DNA of 64,000 nt from Hydrangea macrophylla (taxonomy: Eukaryota > Streptophyta > Magnoliopsida > Cornales > Hydrangeaceae), in the NCBI GenBank assembly GCA_033977485.1, contig CM066988.1, positions 3,928,501 to 3,992,500 on the forward strand, written 5' to 3'. The position numbers and the translations under genes were made by a program. The notes under the pieces are model-generated. The model saw nothing but the letters and a program-made list of their open reading frames with translations. It ran no database searches and was not told the DNA's origin. Within the stretch, counting starts at the first letter, position 1, and every line of letters begins with the position of its first letter. Positions 1-12,300 of the stretch are shown in pieces.

Positions 1-308
1 GTGAATCGTGCTTGGTTGGGGATACGTGAGAATCAGGCGTGCTATGTCGGGAGCATCTTATGCTGAGATTAATTGCCGAATAGGTAACTAGGCCGCAGAG
101 GCTAAGATGGTGTGAAACAGGTATAGTTGTTAGGTTGGTGACCACGAGAGGCCTAGTGTGCTGATGCATTAGTGTGGTGAGTCAGGACTTCGTGTCGGAC
201 TAGTGTTGTGAGTTGGGACTCCGTGTCAAACTCAGTTTGGTTATGATATGACTTTATGTCAGGTTGATTGGGAAAGCTAGGACTCCGTGTCAGGCTTATT
301 TGTTAGGT

Positions 309-700
309 TGAGTTGAACACTTCGGTTCTTCATGACAAAGTGGGGGTTGAGTCGAACACTTCAGTTCTTTGTGACAAAGTGAAGTTTGAGTTAAACACTA
401 CAGTTCTTCGTTATGAAGTGAGGGTTGAGTCAAACACTCTGGTTCTTTATGACAAAGTGAAGTTTGAGTTAAACTATGGTTTTTCGTGATGAAATGAGGG
501 TTGAGTCAAACACTTCAGTTCTTGATGTCGAAGTGAAGTTGGAGTTAAACATTTCGGTTCTTCGTGATGAAATGAGGGTTAAGTTGAACACTTCGGTTCT
601 CTATGACGAAGTGAAGGTCGAGTCAAACACTTCGGTTCTCTATGACGAAGTGAAGGTTAGTAAGAACGCTTTGGTTCTTCATGACAAAGTTAAAGTTTGT
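309..700 (+). repeat. 39 bp minisatellite with internal dyad (about 10 copies)
   Basis: About ten head-to-tail units of 39 bp. Most contain the dyad CACTTCGG ... CGAAGTG or a decayed form of it. Because 39 is a multiple of three, the array reads as an open frame with a 13-residue period (476-943). I treat that as a by-product of the repeat and not as a gene. The inverted LTR copy has about seven units (18700-18985), so copy number is variable. Confidence 0.85.
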
Positions 701-934
701 GTAAAGTGGGTAGATTCGATGTTGTTGATGTTGTTGTCTAGAGTTGGGTTTCCGAGTCAGGTTCTAGAAGCAAGTTGCTACAGTATCTTTGGGATGTTGA
801 GATTGGTCGTGTTTTTTGTTTGCATTCTCTTTGAATACTTTGTGAGGCACGTTAGTGGTCATAGCTCGATGGTGAGAACGTGGAAGAACTTTAAAAGACT
901 TAGTAAAAGAAGTAAACATACCTTATTGTGTGTG

Positions 935-944
935 TCTATATAAG
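935..944 (+). promoter_or_regulatory. LTR TATA box
   Basis: TCTATATAAG lies about 235 bp downstream of the 39 bp array and 430 bp before the LTR end. The same site is conserved on the minus strand of the second LTR copy (18466-18476). This is the expected place for the LTR promoter. Confidence 0.6.
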
Positions 945-1375
945 TTCCATTTGATTTAGTTTTTTCACTCGGCTTTCATAAGTTGACGGCCTTCATGTCG
1001 CCGGACATTCCCATGTCCAGCATATCCAGATGATGAATTCACAGGGAGTGGAGCAAGAATACACTAAGGAGGATTAAGTCTACGCTAGTTAGAGCGAAGA
1101 CTAGTAGTTGTAATCTTGTAAATATTTTTGGTTTTAATCCTCATCAGAGGACATCTTTTGTAATAATTTTGTAAGGCCCTAGCGCCATAAGACAATGATG
1201 TACCTATGATGTGTAATAGCTAAACTAGTACTACTGTTTCATTGTAATATATCATGTTGGCTTTACCTTTTGTTAGTTATACTTCCTTGTTGTTTATTAG
1301 TCATGGACAATTCGGTGATTCAACCAGTCACGTGCCTAAGGGTCAAAGATATTTTTGCTACACCGGGGCATGACA

Positions 1376-3759
1376 AATCAGTACCATCTGAAGAAGTAAT
1401 CGTACATGAATGCTCGCAGTCTGATGTTACCATAGCCGACACAGTACAACAGCCACAAATGGTCGAAACAATTCCTATAACTTCTTGTCTTGTGGATCAC
1501 AATTCCAACATTGCCCCTGTTGAAGACCAAAACACAACTCAACAAACTTTTATCTCATCCAACAATCATCCAATGACAACAAGGCAAAGTCATGGCATAA
1601 CAAAACTGAATCCTAAATATTTTGGGACTAATTACTGCCTTAATACTACTAATTTGCCAATGGAGCCAAAATCAATGAAATCTGCCTTGAAGCATCTAGG
1701 TTGGAAGGCATGTATGAACAAAGAACTTTCAGCACTTCATCAAAATCATACATGGGCCTTAGTCCCCCTAAGTCAGACATGAATATCATTGGGTGTCTTT
1801 AAGTCCAAGGTCAATGATGATGACACGTTAGAACGCTTGAAAGCACGACTTGTAGCCAAAGGATACAATCAAATCCCTGGGATTGATTTTTCTGAGACAT
1901 TTTCTCATGTGATCAAGCCAGCTACAATCCGTCTAGTACTGTCAATTGCTTTGAGCTATAAGTGGAAAATTCGCCAACTCGATGTGAAAAATGCGTTTCT
2001 CCACGGCACATTATCCGAACCGATGTTCATGGAGGAACAAGGGATGGCAATAGGTCGGAGTTGGTACGGAGTCTCCCTATACCAACTCCTACTCCGTTTA
2101 TTTTCCTCCTACTCCGACTCCGTCCCGTCCCGTCCCGTTTAAGTAAAATACCAACTTCTACTCCACTCCTACTCCATTTACTATCGGGTACTCCTATTAC
2201 ACTCCTACTCCATTTGTTAATTACCATTCCAAAATTAAATGTTCTTTTATAATTCAAAACCACTTATATTTTAGCTTAAATTCCTTAAAATCACTTTCAC
2301 ACAAATGATTCTAAATTTGTTAATCACAATTCAAAAATTAATTATTAATACTGAAGAGAAAGAGATGTATATATATATGCCCTGATTTGTTGTAAATAAG
2401 TATAAGTATGAGGGTAGTTTAGTAACTTAATGATTTAATCGGGGCGGGGCGGGTTTTAAATGGTAGTATTTCAAGGATACCAACTTCACCCTGACTCCTA
2501 TAGGGTTTTTGTTTTTCCATACCAAATCCACTCCTACTCCTATTATAACTCCTCCAAACCCGTTCCATTAGGAGTGGAGTGGGGCGGAGGTCCAGCGGGG
2601 CGGGTAACTTTGCCATTCCTAGGAGCAACCACCTGGATTTCAAGATTCTTTCATCTAGAGTATGTTTGCTATCTCAAGAAGGCACTTTATGGACTACGTC
2701 AAGAACCATGGGCATGGTTTGAAAAATTTAGCAATTTTTTGCTAACAACGGGCTTTACTTGCAATACAGCAGATTCATCTTTTTTCATTAACCATTCCCC
2801 TCATGATACTTTGCTGCTACTATTATACGTGGATGATATAATCTTGACTGGGTCTTCTTCATCTCTTTTACATACATTTATTGCACAACTTGCTTATCAA
2901 TTTGCAATCAAAGATCTTGGAAAAATTCATTATTTTCTCGATAAAAATGTCACTCATTTCTCTAGTGGAATACTTCTCAATCAAACTCGTTATGCTACTG
3001 AACTTCTTAAACGAGCTCACATGAAAGATTGCAAACCAGTGTCGATGCCAATGACCACCAAGCAAGGTTCTTCCTCAATCTCTTGAGTCATTTGATGACC
3101 CAGAATTCTATAGAAGTATTGTTGGAGGACTCCAATACTTGACGTTCACCAGACCGACATTGCTTTCAGTGTTAACTATGTATGCCAATTTATGCATAAG
3201 CCCACAGTCCATCATTTTCAAATGGTGAAACACATACTACGATATATTCAAGGTACAACCTCTCATGGTATTCGGATCCTTCATAATACTCCACTGGTTT
3301 TATACACATTCTCGGATGCCAATTGGGCTAGATATCCAGATACACATAGATCGACTACAAGATTTTGTACCTATTTGGGTGGTAATTGTATTTCATGGAG
3401 TGCAAAGAAACAACCTATAGTTGCTCGTTCTAGTGCGGAGGCAGAATGTCGCATCCTTGCATCAACAACTACTTAGCTTACATGGATTTTACCTCCTTCG
3501 TGACATTGGTGTTCCCCTTAAACATCCTCCGATAATATTTTCTGATAATGTCTCTCCTTTACATATGGCCAATAATCCTGTTTTTTTATATGCTCGAACA
3601 AAATATATCAAAATTGAATATCATTTTGTTCGAGAAAAGGTAGCAACTGGTGCGCTAATTCCTCGATTTGTATCTTCTCAAAATCAAGTAGCTGATATAT
3701 TTACTAAGTCACTGCCACGACATTACCTTGTTCCCATGTTTAGTCTTCTGCATTCTTAG
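1376..3759 (+). pseudogene. copia pol remnant (linker, reverse transcriptase, RNase H)
   Basis: This is a decayed Ty1/copia polyprotein 3' half. 1376-1782 encodes the low-complexity linker ending in the HPMTTR motif that precedes copia reverse transcriptase. 1789-2038 carries the [12 protein letters not shown] and [10 protein letters not shown] motifs. After an inserted MITE, 2622-3086 carries KKALYGL and the catalytic YVDD. 3192-3759 carries RNase H (SDANWA, SSAEAE, the FTKSLP tail). Stops and frameshifts occur near 1782, 3086 and 3476, so it cannot be translated as one protein. A gypsy LTR abuts it on the left. A GACGGGGAG polypurine tract at about 3899-3907 marks the end of the internal region. 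Confidence 0.9.
2039..2621. mobile_element. hAT-type MITE inside copia reverse transcriptase
   Basis: A 583 bp non-coding insertion with terminal inverted repeats AGGGATGGCAA on the left and TTTGCCATTCC on the right. It is bounded by 8 bp duplications ggaggaac (2031-2038) and ggagcaac (2622-2629) with one mismatch. The interior is rich in CTCCTACTCC and CCCGTCCCGT words. Removing it and one target copy restores the expected copia reading frame. TIR sequence and 8 bp duplication fit the hAT superfamily. Confidence 0.85.
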
Positions 3760-5147
3760 CATGTATTGAGCTTTCTGTAATATTCTAGAGTTTGGCCCTT
3801 TTTTTGGATTTAATTAACCAGTTTTCGAAAAAAAAAAAAAAAAAAAAAAAAGCTTTACGGACCAAACTTGGCCTTTGGATTACACCAAACCCTAGTTTGA
3901 CGGGGAGTATTGAATGTGAACACAGCAACTCAAATGAAAAGCTAGGCAATCACACGTGCACAATAGTTGGCACTAAAAGAGAGTACTGATCTTGGGCATT
4001 GACGTTGGGCATAATATATGTGATTGATTTGAAAATCAATTTTAGGAAGACTTTATGTAATTACCTTTTGTGTATACTCGTTTAGTCTGTATATAATATC
4101 AGTAAATGATACATGACTCTCATTCAAGAGAGTCCTATTTCCATCATAATTCTTTAATACCAACTCCTCCAACACTTTTGGTGCAAGTTCAAATCCCCCT
4201 CCTTCCCAACACACACACACACACACACACAAAATTAACCTCATTTTGATGCATTTTCATCCTTTGCGTACTGTAAATTTTTGTTGAAAAATTAACAATA
4301 TTGTTAATTTCGATAATTTTGAAATTTTATTTGTTAAGACTCATCAAATTTTTTGTACTTGCGATATTCATAGCTAACAGAAGGTGTAGGATTCTTTGTC
4401 AAACAAAACTAAAAGGAGGTCAGTGTAATAATTGAAATTATGAGAAAGGCTGTTGAAATGGTTAGAAACCCCAAAAAATAAAAATAAAATTTGTCATCGT
4501 AATTTATTTATCCTTAAAAATACACTTCCTACTTTGCTGAAAGAAGAGTTGAAGTTTCGTCCAACGCAATGTAGTAATCTGTCAAAACTAGTGAAATTTT
4601 TTCATATTCATCATTAGTAAAAGCTTTTGTAAGAATTGTTTAAATTTCAAATATCAATTTTACACCCCTTTACATTTTTCAGAACAAATTGCTCATTTAT
4701 TGTTCACCCAATCAATGAAAAATGATGGGTGAACAAGTGGAACACAATTTATTCTCTATATTTTTTTCGCCCTTTTCTTTCTTTCTTTCTTTCCTTGCAT
4801 TCTTTTTTCAATTGTGTATGGTGTTACATTGTACCAATTCGCAGAGCTCAAACTTGTTTGAATTCTTCCATATAACTGTTAGCAAGATCGTCGGAACACT
4901 AACATTGTTGCGCTTGTCTTTGATTTTAATCGTTTGTTTGGTAGGATGAAAGAGATGGAGAAGAGAAACTGGAAGAGATGCCTCTTACCTCCGGTCCTCA
5001 AATTTCAATTCCTCCACTTTTTAACCAAATAAAAAGAGAAAAGACCCCATTCCTTATCGTAGCATATCTCAACTATCTCCTCTCCCTTCCATTCTTCCTT
5101 CCATGTTTTATCCCTATTACCAAATGTAGCATTAAGGACATCTGCAA
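3760..5147. other. copia 3' flank and AT-rich non-coding sequence
   Basis: Starts with the copia 3' untranslated region, including an A run of about 24 at 3829-3852 and the polypurine tract near 3900, followed by a probable LTR start. A (CA)n microsatellite occupies 4209-4230. The rest is AT-rich with short chance ORFs and no recognisable gene. Confidence 0.5.
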
Positions 5148-5320
5148 GAAAAATGTTAGGCACACAATATATTTCACAACAGAGCTTTAAATGTGTTATA
5201 CTTTATGTTGTATGAATTTTTCATACTTTTCTATGCACCACTTACACAGTACAGGCTACATGCATTTAAAGTTCTGTTGTGAAATGTGTTGTAAAATTTG
5301 TTGTGTGCCTACTATTATTG
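5148..5320. mobile_element. Mutator-type MITE (173 bp)
   Basis: The termini form an imperfect inverted repeat sharing TAGGCACACAA, and the inner arms (TTTCACAACAG ... CTGTTGTGAAA) extend the fold-back. Perfect 9 bp direct repeats catctgcaa flank it at 5139-5147 and 5321-5329. A 9 bp duplication is characteristic of Mutator-like transposons. It has no coding capacity. Confidence 0.8.
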
Positions 5321-5339
5321 CATCTGCAATGATTCAACC

Positions 5340-7240
5340 CACTAAAATCACATTTTAGTTGCCACTTGTATAAGTTAAGAGCAAGCGTCTAGCAAGTGGC
5401 AAGTGTTTTGGGAAGAAGTTTTGTCCAAGTCCTAGTAGAATTTTTGTCCGCTTTAGACTTGGTTTACTTTTAGAATTTTTAAGCTTACTCGCTAGTTAGA
5501 GCGACGAAAATGGACGTGTTATGTAATACTTGTACCCGGAAAGTGAAAGTAATATATATTTTGCATGCATTAATTGGTAAAATTAATTATATGTGATATT
5601 TTAAGTAAGTTCCAGTTAGTCCGATGTGATAAGTACTTGATAAAAAGGCACAGTTAGACATATGTGAGTAGGACCCACGGGAAGTCCAAATTGGATAAAT
5701 TGTTTTTAGTTGCATTTGTGTGATTAAATGAATATTTGTTTAATTGCTTTCAGTATTATATTGTTAATTGTGACCATTTATGAGGCCAGTTTGAGTACCC
5801 TTGTGAGGGCATAATTGGAATATGGTTGATGATTAGTAGGATAATTAGCAATTTCATCAAATATTTGAGACCACACTTGAAACTCATACGTGACATAGAC
5901 ACATACCCAATTGGATGTTGGAGTAAATATAATGTTTAAGGGGTTTCATAATAAACTTTAAAAAGTAGTAGGGGTGTAAGTAGAATAAACGAAAGTTGGG
6001 TTAGGAGGCTAAGAGGTTGACACCTCTTGTTATGACTCACCAATCTCCTTTTTTTATGACTCACCAATCTCCTTTTAAAAAAAAAGAAAAACTAAACTAA
6101 GAAGAGTTGCAGGGTAATGGATATACATAGAGTACAGAGAAAGAAAAAAAAAAAGTTTCACGGTGCCGTTCTGTCGCCATTTCTTCGCCATACGACCTCT
6201 ATTTTGTGAACTGAAGTCATATTTGGACTCATAGATGTGAGATTTGTCTTTTCCGGTTTTGATAACGTTTTTCTGTGACCCATTTTGAGGGGTGATATAT
6301 ATATGTGATATATATATATATGTAGAATTATCATTAGACTTGACTGGAGCTACTTTTGCGAAGGAATTTAGGATTTCTAGGTTATATTATTTGGACTTAT
6401 TTATGAGGTGAGTATCCTAATCCTAAGATTTGATGTTTAATATTATTTATTTGTTAGTAAATGCTTAATTGTAATTAAGTATAAAAGTATGTGGTCAATT
6501 AGAGATTAACATGTTTGTAATGTTGAATTGTCATATTGACATGTTGAGCTCCTTATGTGTTTATTTGGGTCAATGGGTCTCAAGTAATAATTACCATTAT
6601 CCCGTATATAAGGGACGGAGAGATAGTGAAATCCTCAGAGAATATGGGATACCACAACGAATCGACTTTAGTCACTGGAAAATGAGAGTGAATTCGCTAT
6701 ATGCGATGGAAAAGGTGAGAAAGGCCCGGAATCAGGGGTACAGAACGATGGTGATAGATTACTTGACACGTCGGCGACCATATATTGTTGCAATTGCATG
6801 ATTGGTATTATAAATCATTAAATACTCCAATTGCATGATTAGTATACATTCACTGAACGAAAGCTTAGTCGATTTTTGTGGCTAATGACTACGTAGGTTC
6901 AAAAATTCACCACAGTGAGAAGCGTTGAGCTACGGGGTTCCGGAAAGCTCGGGTTTATATTCCTTGTATTGTTTATTGAGAGTATTCAGTTGGGTAGAGA
7001 GTTTGGTTGTAAAACTTGTAAATAGAAACTCATGTAATTATGTTTGGAAAATTGAAACTAGCTAGAGGACGTGCCTTGTAATAATCTTGTATTTGATCTG
7101 TTCCAATTTTTCAAAAGGTTATGTGCATGTTTATATTCCAGTTGGTGTTAATTAGAATGAGTGAGGATATTGTTATCTGGCTTTAGGTGTTCTATTGACA
7201 GTTTTAGAACAGGGTTTCTACAGAATATTATGTGCTGCTA
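5340..7240 (+). mobile_element. probable remnant of a long gypsy LTR
   Basis: AT-rich sequence whose texture resembles long Tekay-type LTRs: a GACCCACGGG segment, an A-rich leader near 6125-6155, a GTATATAAGG site at 6604, and a T-rich 3' tail. I found no clean TG/CA ends or target duplication. An unrecognised 96-codon frame (6511-6801) is probably non-genic. A 25 bp tandem duplication of TATGACTCACCAATCTCC lies at 6032-6075. Confidence 0.4.
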
Positions 7241-7250
7241 GGGAGGAATC

Positions 7251-7463
7251 CAGTCGACTGGCTTGCTCCACCAGTCGACCGAATCATGTTTTAAAAGGGG
7301 GCTCACTGAAGTCTTTGTTCAGTCGACTGGACGAGGGAATTTGTTGACCAGGGATTCCAGAACTCAGTCGATTGGACCCGGGATAGTCGACGGGATCGAT
7401 TTTCTCCAGAATTTCATCTCTGTAAACTAGAACCCATCGACCAAACACCCGATCAGTCGACTG
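7251..7463. repeat. GTCGAC palindrome cluster
   Basis: At least six exact or near copies of CAGTCGACTG within about 210 bp (7251, 7272, 7320, 7364, 7385, 7454), some as full palindromes and some as half sites. The surrounding sequence is AT-rich and has no such words. The architecture matches the palindromic clusters in LTRs elsewhere in the window, but no LTR boundaries are clear here. Confidence 0.75.
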
Positions 7464-8463
7464 AATCTGAGAACTTTTTGATATGTTGTTTTTACTCAAT
7501 AATTAATGGAAGATTCTTTTTAACCACATTAGTAATTAATGTTTTGGCTTGGTTAACCCTTTGTTACACAGTTTTAATCTGCGAATGTGACATGTTAAGT
7601 GCTCCATGTTGTGTCAGATGCACTTTAATGAGCATTTTGTGCACTGCAGTGGAGGTGCTAAAGTGTATGCTAAGTCGTGGGTCCCACGATCAGATGTTTT
7701 TTGTACATTTTTATTTTGGCCAACGTGTTAATGGACTAACTGGGCTACAAAAATATTTAAATAATGTAACTAACGGCTAGATTTTTCAAATGTGCATTGC
7801 ACACTAAGGCTTGGTTTTGCCCCACGTGACTTTTTAAAAGTACTTAACGATAATTTATTATTAAGTTGTTTGATAATTTTGTACAAGCGACATATTACTC
7901 TTCAAAAAAATTCATGAAACTAAAAAGCAACCTTAAGATTTTAAAAACTCTATTATAGAGCTTTTAAAAGCTCCTCTAAAAAAGTCTTAAGTTTAATTTT
8001 TACAAAGCTCTTAAACTAATTACTAAATAAATTAACATAAAATTATGCTTTACAATAAGAGATGCACCAAAATGGAGGCCAAACTAAGCCTAAGTGAACT
8101 CTGGATTTTTTTTAATTCTTTTTAGTGTTGACCCGTTGGCATGTTAACACATCCATTGTAGACTATTTTGGGTGTCATGTTTATAGTGTCAGAGTTTTGA
8201 AAATTATAGTCTCAATTTGTACACATGGTGAGAGAGAAGCTACTTAGTGGGTACACCTTAATCACGTCCACTACGGTTACACATACAAAGGCTCTAAAAT
8301 TAGACATGTGGTTGCACTAACACCTTCGTTGCAACCTTATTTCTACCAATTTCCTAATATTCTAACACAAGCAATGGACTTTAACTTGCCCACTACAGAT
8401 GCTCTAATCTCATATCCACTTCATGAGGGGAGGAAATAGCCGACGGAGCTCATACTGGCCTCA
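7464..8463. other. AT-rich non-coding stretch
   Basis: No gene, RNA or bounded element could be supported. Short chance ORFs only. Confidence 0.4.
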
Positions 8464-8472
8464 AAAAGTAAA

Positions 8473-9038
8473 GGACAAATTACATTTTTGTCCATTAAAC
8501 TATAACATATTTTTAATTGGATCCATAAATTTTTTTTTTTTTTTTTTTTTTTGCAATTGGGTTCTTGAACTTCAAAAATCCATTCAATCAAACCCAAATT
8601 CTGATACTGCTAGCTTAAACAATTAGAAATTGTCACATACGTTGCACGTAATACTTACTGTCACATGTTAGGTTAAGACAAACACGGGAAATTGTGAACA
8701 GTGCAAAAATTTGCAATCAATCAGATCCGAAATCGCGTTCAATCAAATTCGAAAACACATTCGCCTAGATCCAAAATTGCATTCAATTGTACCCAAAATC
8801 ACATAATTTTTTAGCCATTCACAGTCTCCCGTGTTTGTCTTAATCTAACATGTGACAAATAAGCATTACGCGTAACGTACGTGACAATTTCTAATAATTT
8901 AAGCTAAAAAGTGTCAGAATTTGGGTTCAATTGAATGAATTTTTGCAGGTCATAGGCCCAATTGCCAAAAAAAAAAAAAGTTTATGGACCCAATTGAAAA
9001 TAGGCATATAGTTTAATAGACTAAAGTGTAATTTGGCC
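8473..9038. mobile_element. fold-back element (566 bp)
   Basis: Two arms of roughly 200 bp (about 8473-8690 and 8825-9038) are imperfect inverted copies, including paired CACGGGA/TCCCGTG and ACATGTTAGG/CTAACATGT words and opposed T and A runs. The ends are GGACAAATTAC and its near-inverse. Flanks aaaagtaaa (8464-8472) and aaaactaaa (9039-9047) form a 9 bp duplication with one mismatch, suggesting a Mutator-like fold-back MITE. A transcript would form a long hairpin. Confidence 0.8.
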
Positions 9039-9343
9039 AAAACTAAACACCTCTCTTCTACTGCTCACCAAAATTCCACACTTGGTTTGCCTTTCCTTGC
9101 ATATTAACATGCTAATTAACAAGAAAAGAGACCAATACTCACTATCATATATACAATTAGGTCTATTACCCAGAAGCAACAACTGAAATTTGGGTGAGAG
9201 CATCAAAGAGAGGATAATGTGATGAAACTTAAAAGTATTTAAAAGCAAAAGATTATGTGATAAAAGTATTTCTAAAAAAAAAATGGATAATCAAGTAAAA
9301 ATAATCAATGAAACAACAAAGGCTAGTATATTGTTTTTTATCA

Positions 9344-12300
9344 TTAAAATTCACTTTTATACTGATTCCATCTATACAACTCATCTTCACTATTATCAGA
9401 TATGATGGGACTCTGAACTTCGGACAAATCAGGGTCTACATTCTCAACTGCTTCCTCAATCTGCTGCTCCGATTTTGCTTCCTCCTGCATAAAAATACAT
9501 AACCAAAGTGAGAATCAGATCTATTTCTACATTAAAGTAACTAAGAGTGAAGTTAGATGTGACTTGCTAAAAGCGCACAAAATATAGCATCCTTGAGAAG
9601 TGTTGGAAAACTCAAAGGCGAGCCACATAAGCATGCAAAGCCACCATTTTTCTTTTCTTTTTTTTTTTTTTTCTTTCCTGCTCGTGTGTGTTTGCAGAAT
9701 GACAATGTACCTACGGACAGTAAAAGCTTTATCTATAAGATTAAAGTTTCTAAAAGGAGAGGAAACAGGGTCCCCACATAGGAGATACGGGCTATAGAGC
9801 CAGAAAGGACATGTAATAACTGATTTTTGAAGTTGCTCTGAATCACCATTTCTGACCTAACGCTCACACATCGTTTCAGCAACAAAAACAAATAAATAAT
9901 AATTGAAGTTCAATCAGTTGGTTGACAAAAACAAACAAATATGACATGACAATAATCTCCAACAAGTGTGAGCATCAGATGGTCCTTACAGAGGAAAATA
10001 TAAAGGCACAGGGTCAAGAGATCTTTGGATAATTGATCAGTGCATGGGTCGTTTTAAACTTACTTGGGTTGACCCAATGTGAGAGAATGCCAACACATTA
10101 GATAAGATCATATGACCACAAGTAACTGTTGAAGCTTGATATATATTGATGGATCCATTCTCTAATAGCTTAAGCTTTTGGAGTAATTGGTGACTTAACA
10201 TGGCGTAGAGCCTTGTTTCTGGGCAGTCTCATGTTAGAATCTCCATCCCCACTTTGGTTTGCATAGTCCAGAATATTGCTTCTCCATTATGATGGAGCTT
10301 TATTTATTGTTTCTCCACGGGTGACACAAAATTGCATTCGAGTTAAGGTGAAACGGTTCAAGGTCGGAAGGTTCTGGCTCGCTACAAGTTAGGCGGGATA
10401 TGGCTATGGCCGGCAAGCCTAACGGTCGTGTTGTGCTCGCCCCACAAGGAAAATATTCATGGCTCGACCCAACCTACTATCTCGTGGGTCTACGGGGCGG
10501 GGCAGGCGAATTTAAGTTTGGGTATTGAGTACCTGGTCGGGTTAGCGGGTGCGAGACAGTGTTGCATGTGAGTAAAGGTGTAAAACAGTCCGACATAGGT
10601 TGGACGATTTTGGCTGGCTGCGAGACAAGCGGGTTACAAGTTGGGCCCGCAAGCCTAACAAACGTGTGTGCTCGCTCACAAGAAAAACATACATGGCTCG
10701 ACCCAGCTACGGGGAGGGCGAATTGTGTTTGCGTGTTGAGGACCTGGTCGGGGTCCGTTACTTTAAACACTATTTTTCTTTGGTTTTAACACTTCTTTTA
10801 CTAAAAAACAAAAAGATAGAAGATTAAACTTTAAACATTGCTTTCTTAAAAAGAAAAGTTTAAAATTGTTTTCCAAAAAAGAAACGTTTAAAACAATTTT
10901 TTAATTAACATTTAACACTGTTTTTAAAAAATAGAAGTTTAAACTCTTTTACTATTTGTAAAAAATAAAAGTTTAAAGTTTTTTGAATGTCAAATTGGAT
11001 GGTTGATAGGTGAACCGTGAATACGTGAATTGAGTGACTCAAATTTGTCACATTGAAGTTGAACCAATCAGATTGAGTGGTTGGCAGCTTTGGTTGGGGC
11101 GAGTTGAGGGGAATTGGACTCACGGATTGTGGGGCGGGCGATTTGGTGGGTTGACGGGCCGGACCGGGCCACAGGCCGAGAGAAAGAGGACCGACCTAGT
11201 GGGTGGCTTAGTGAATTGGGCTGTGTGCGGGCCAGGTTGGATTGCATGCTACCAAATGCGCGCCGGTCTGGGTTGGACCCAGCCAATTCGGGCTGTTTAC
11301 ACCTTTACATGTGAGAGCGGGTGTTAAAGCTTGACATACATTGTTGGGCCCATTTTCTAATCAGGTAGGAACAATTGATAACTTAACTTGGTATCAAAAA
11401 CTTGTTTGAGAGAGGTCTTAGGTTCGAATCTCCCTTTCTAGTCTGCATACTATTACTTTGTATTTATTCCACTATGATGGAGTTTGGTTTGTTTAGTTTG
11501 TTGCCTCTCCACGAGATATGGTCCCTGGCTATGAAGCACGGACTCTTCGAAAAGGCCATCGCACCTGCACTTAATGTGCACCCGTACTGGGTGCGGCGTG
11601 GATTTTTTGAGTTCTTTTTTAAGTGTGGCTAGGGCTTTTTGTAGCATTCTTTTGAAAGAAAACACAAGTTGTTCATACAATTTTGAAAACTTTGGAGGTT
11701 TAAAAAAGAAATAATAGAAAATAATAATAGCAATTATCTAGGGTATACACTAATGCACTAATAGTTACAAAATAATTTGTATATAAATTTTATAAAAATA
11801 CATTTTAAATATTTTATCCAAGTGCAGCCGCCGCACCCGCACCCCTACTTTTTGAAAAATTGGCGCAGCCCTCGCCGCCGCACCCGCACCGGTGCTACCT
11901 AGGTCCCAAGTGAGGGAGGGTGTTGATGGATGATATATATTTGTGGGCCCATACTCTAACAACTTCAGCTTTTGGAGGCTTGGAGCAATTAGTGACTAAC
12001 CAACTAATAGATATCATAAAAGGAAGGCAGCAAGTCAATATGATTTCTGTGACTTCACTATCTTGTGCTGGCTAATCTCAAAGTTACAAGAATTGTTTCT
12101 GACCTTTGGAGGGTTAGCACCTGTGAAACCTGGTGAGGTACAACTAATTCTATTTCTTCAAATCCAGGTAATTATGTGGACAACGTGTGCGTTGTGTATA
12201 CATTAACACTCACAGTGAATATATCCGATTAAAAGAATACACTTGAAATTGTTTTGAACAGATTGTTTTCTTTCATGTGTATCAGTAGTCATAATAGTCT

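Larger units (their letters stand above)
1..1375 (+). mobile_element. Tekay-like gypsy LTR, 5' end cut by window
   Basis: This is the 3' part of a long Ty3/gypsy LTR in + orientation, ending in GGGGCATGACA at 1375. It is the inverted counterpart of the LTR at 17989-27706. The two share the GACTCCGTGTC repeats, a 39 bp repeat array, a TATA box and the final 240 bp, in the same order. In the second copy the LTR lies directly downstream of a chromoviral integrase, which is the basis for the Tekay assignment. The right end abuts copia sequence, so this LTR inserted into a copia element. The upstream end and its target duplication lie outside the window. Confidence 0.8.

Noticed and set aside
476..943. 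155-codon ORF with a 13-residue repeat
   Set aside because: It is the translation of a 39 bp minisatellite inside an LTR. The inverted copy is open on both strands and copy number differs, so no protein constraint is visible.
6511..6801. 96-codon ORF in an LTR-like region
   Set aside because: No recognisable domain and AT-rich repeat context; most likely chance.
7251..7463. CRISPR-like pattern of repeated palindromes
   Set aside because: Spacing is irregular, the words are 6-10 bp, no cas genes are present and the context is plant repeats.
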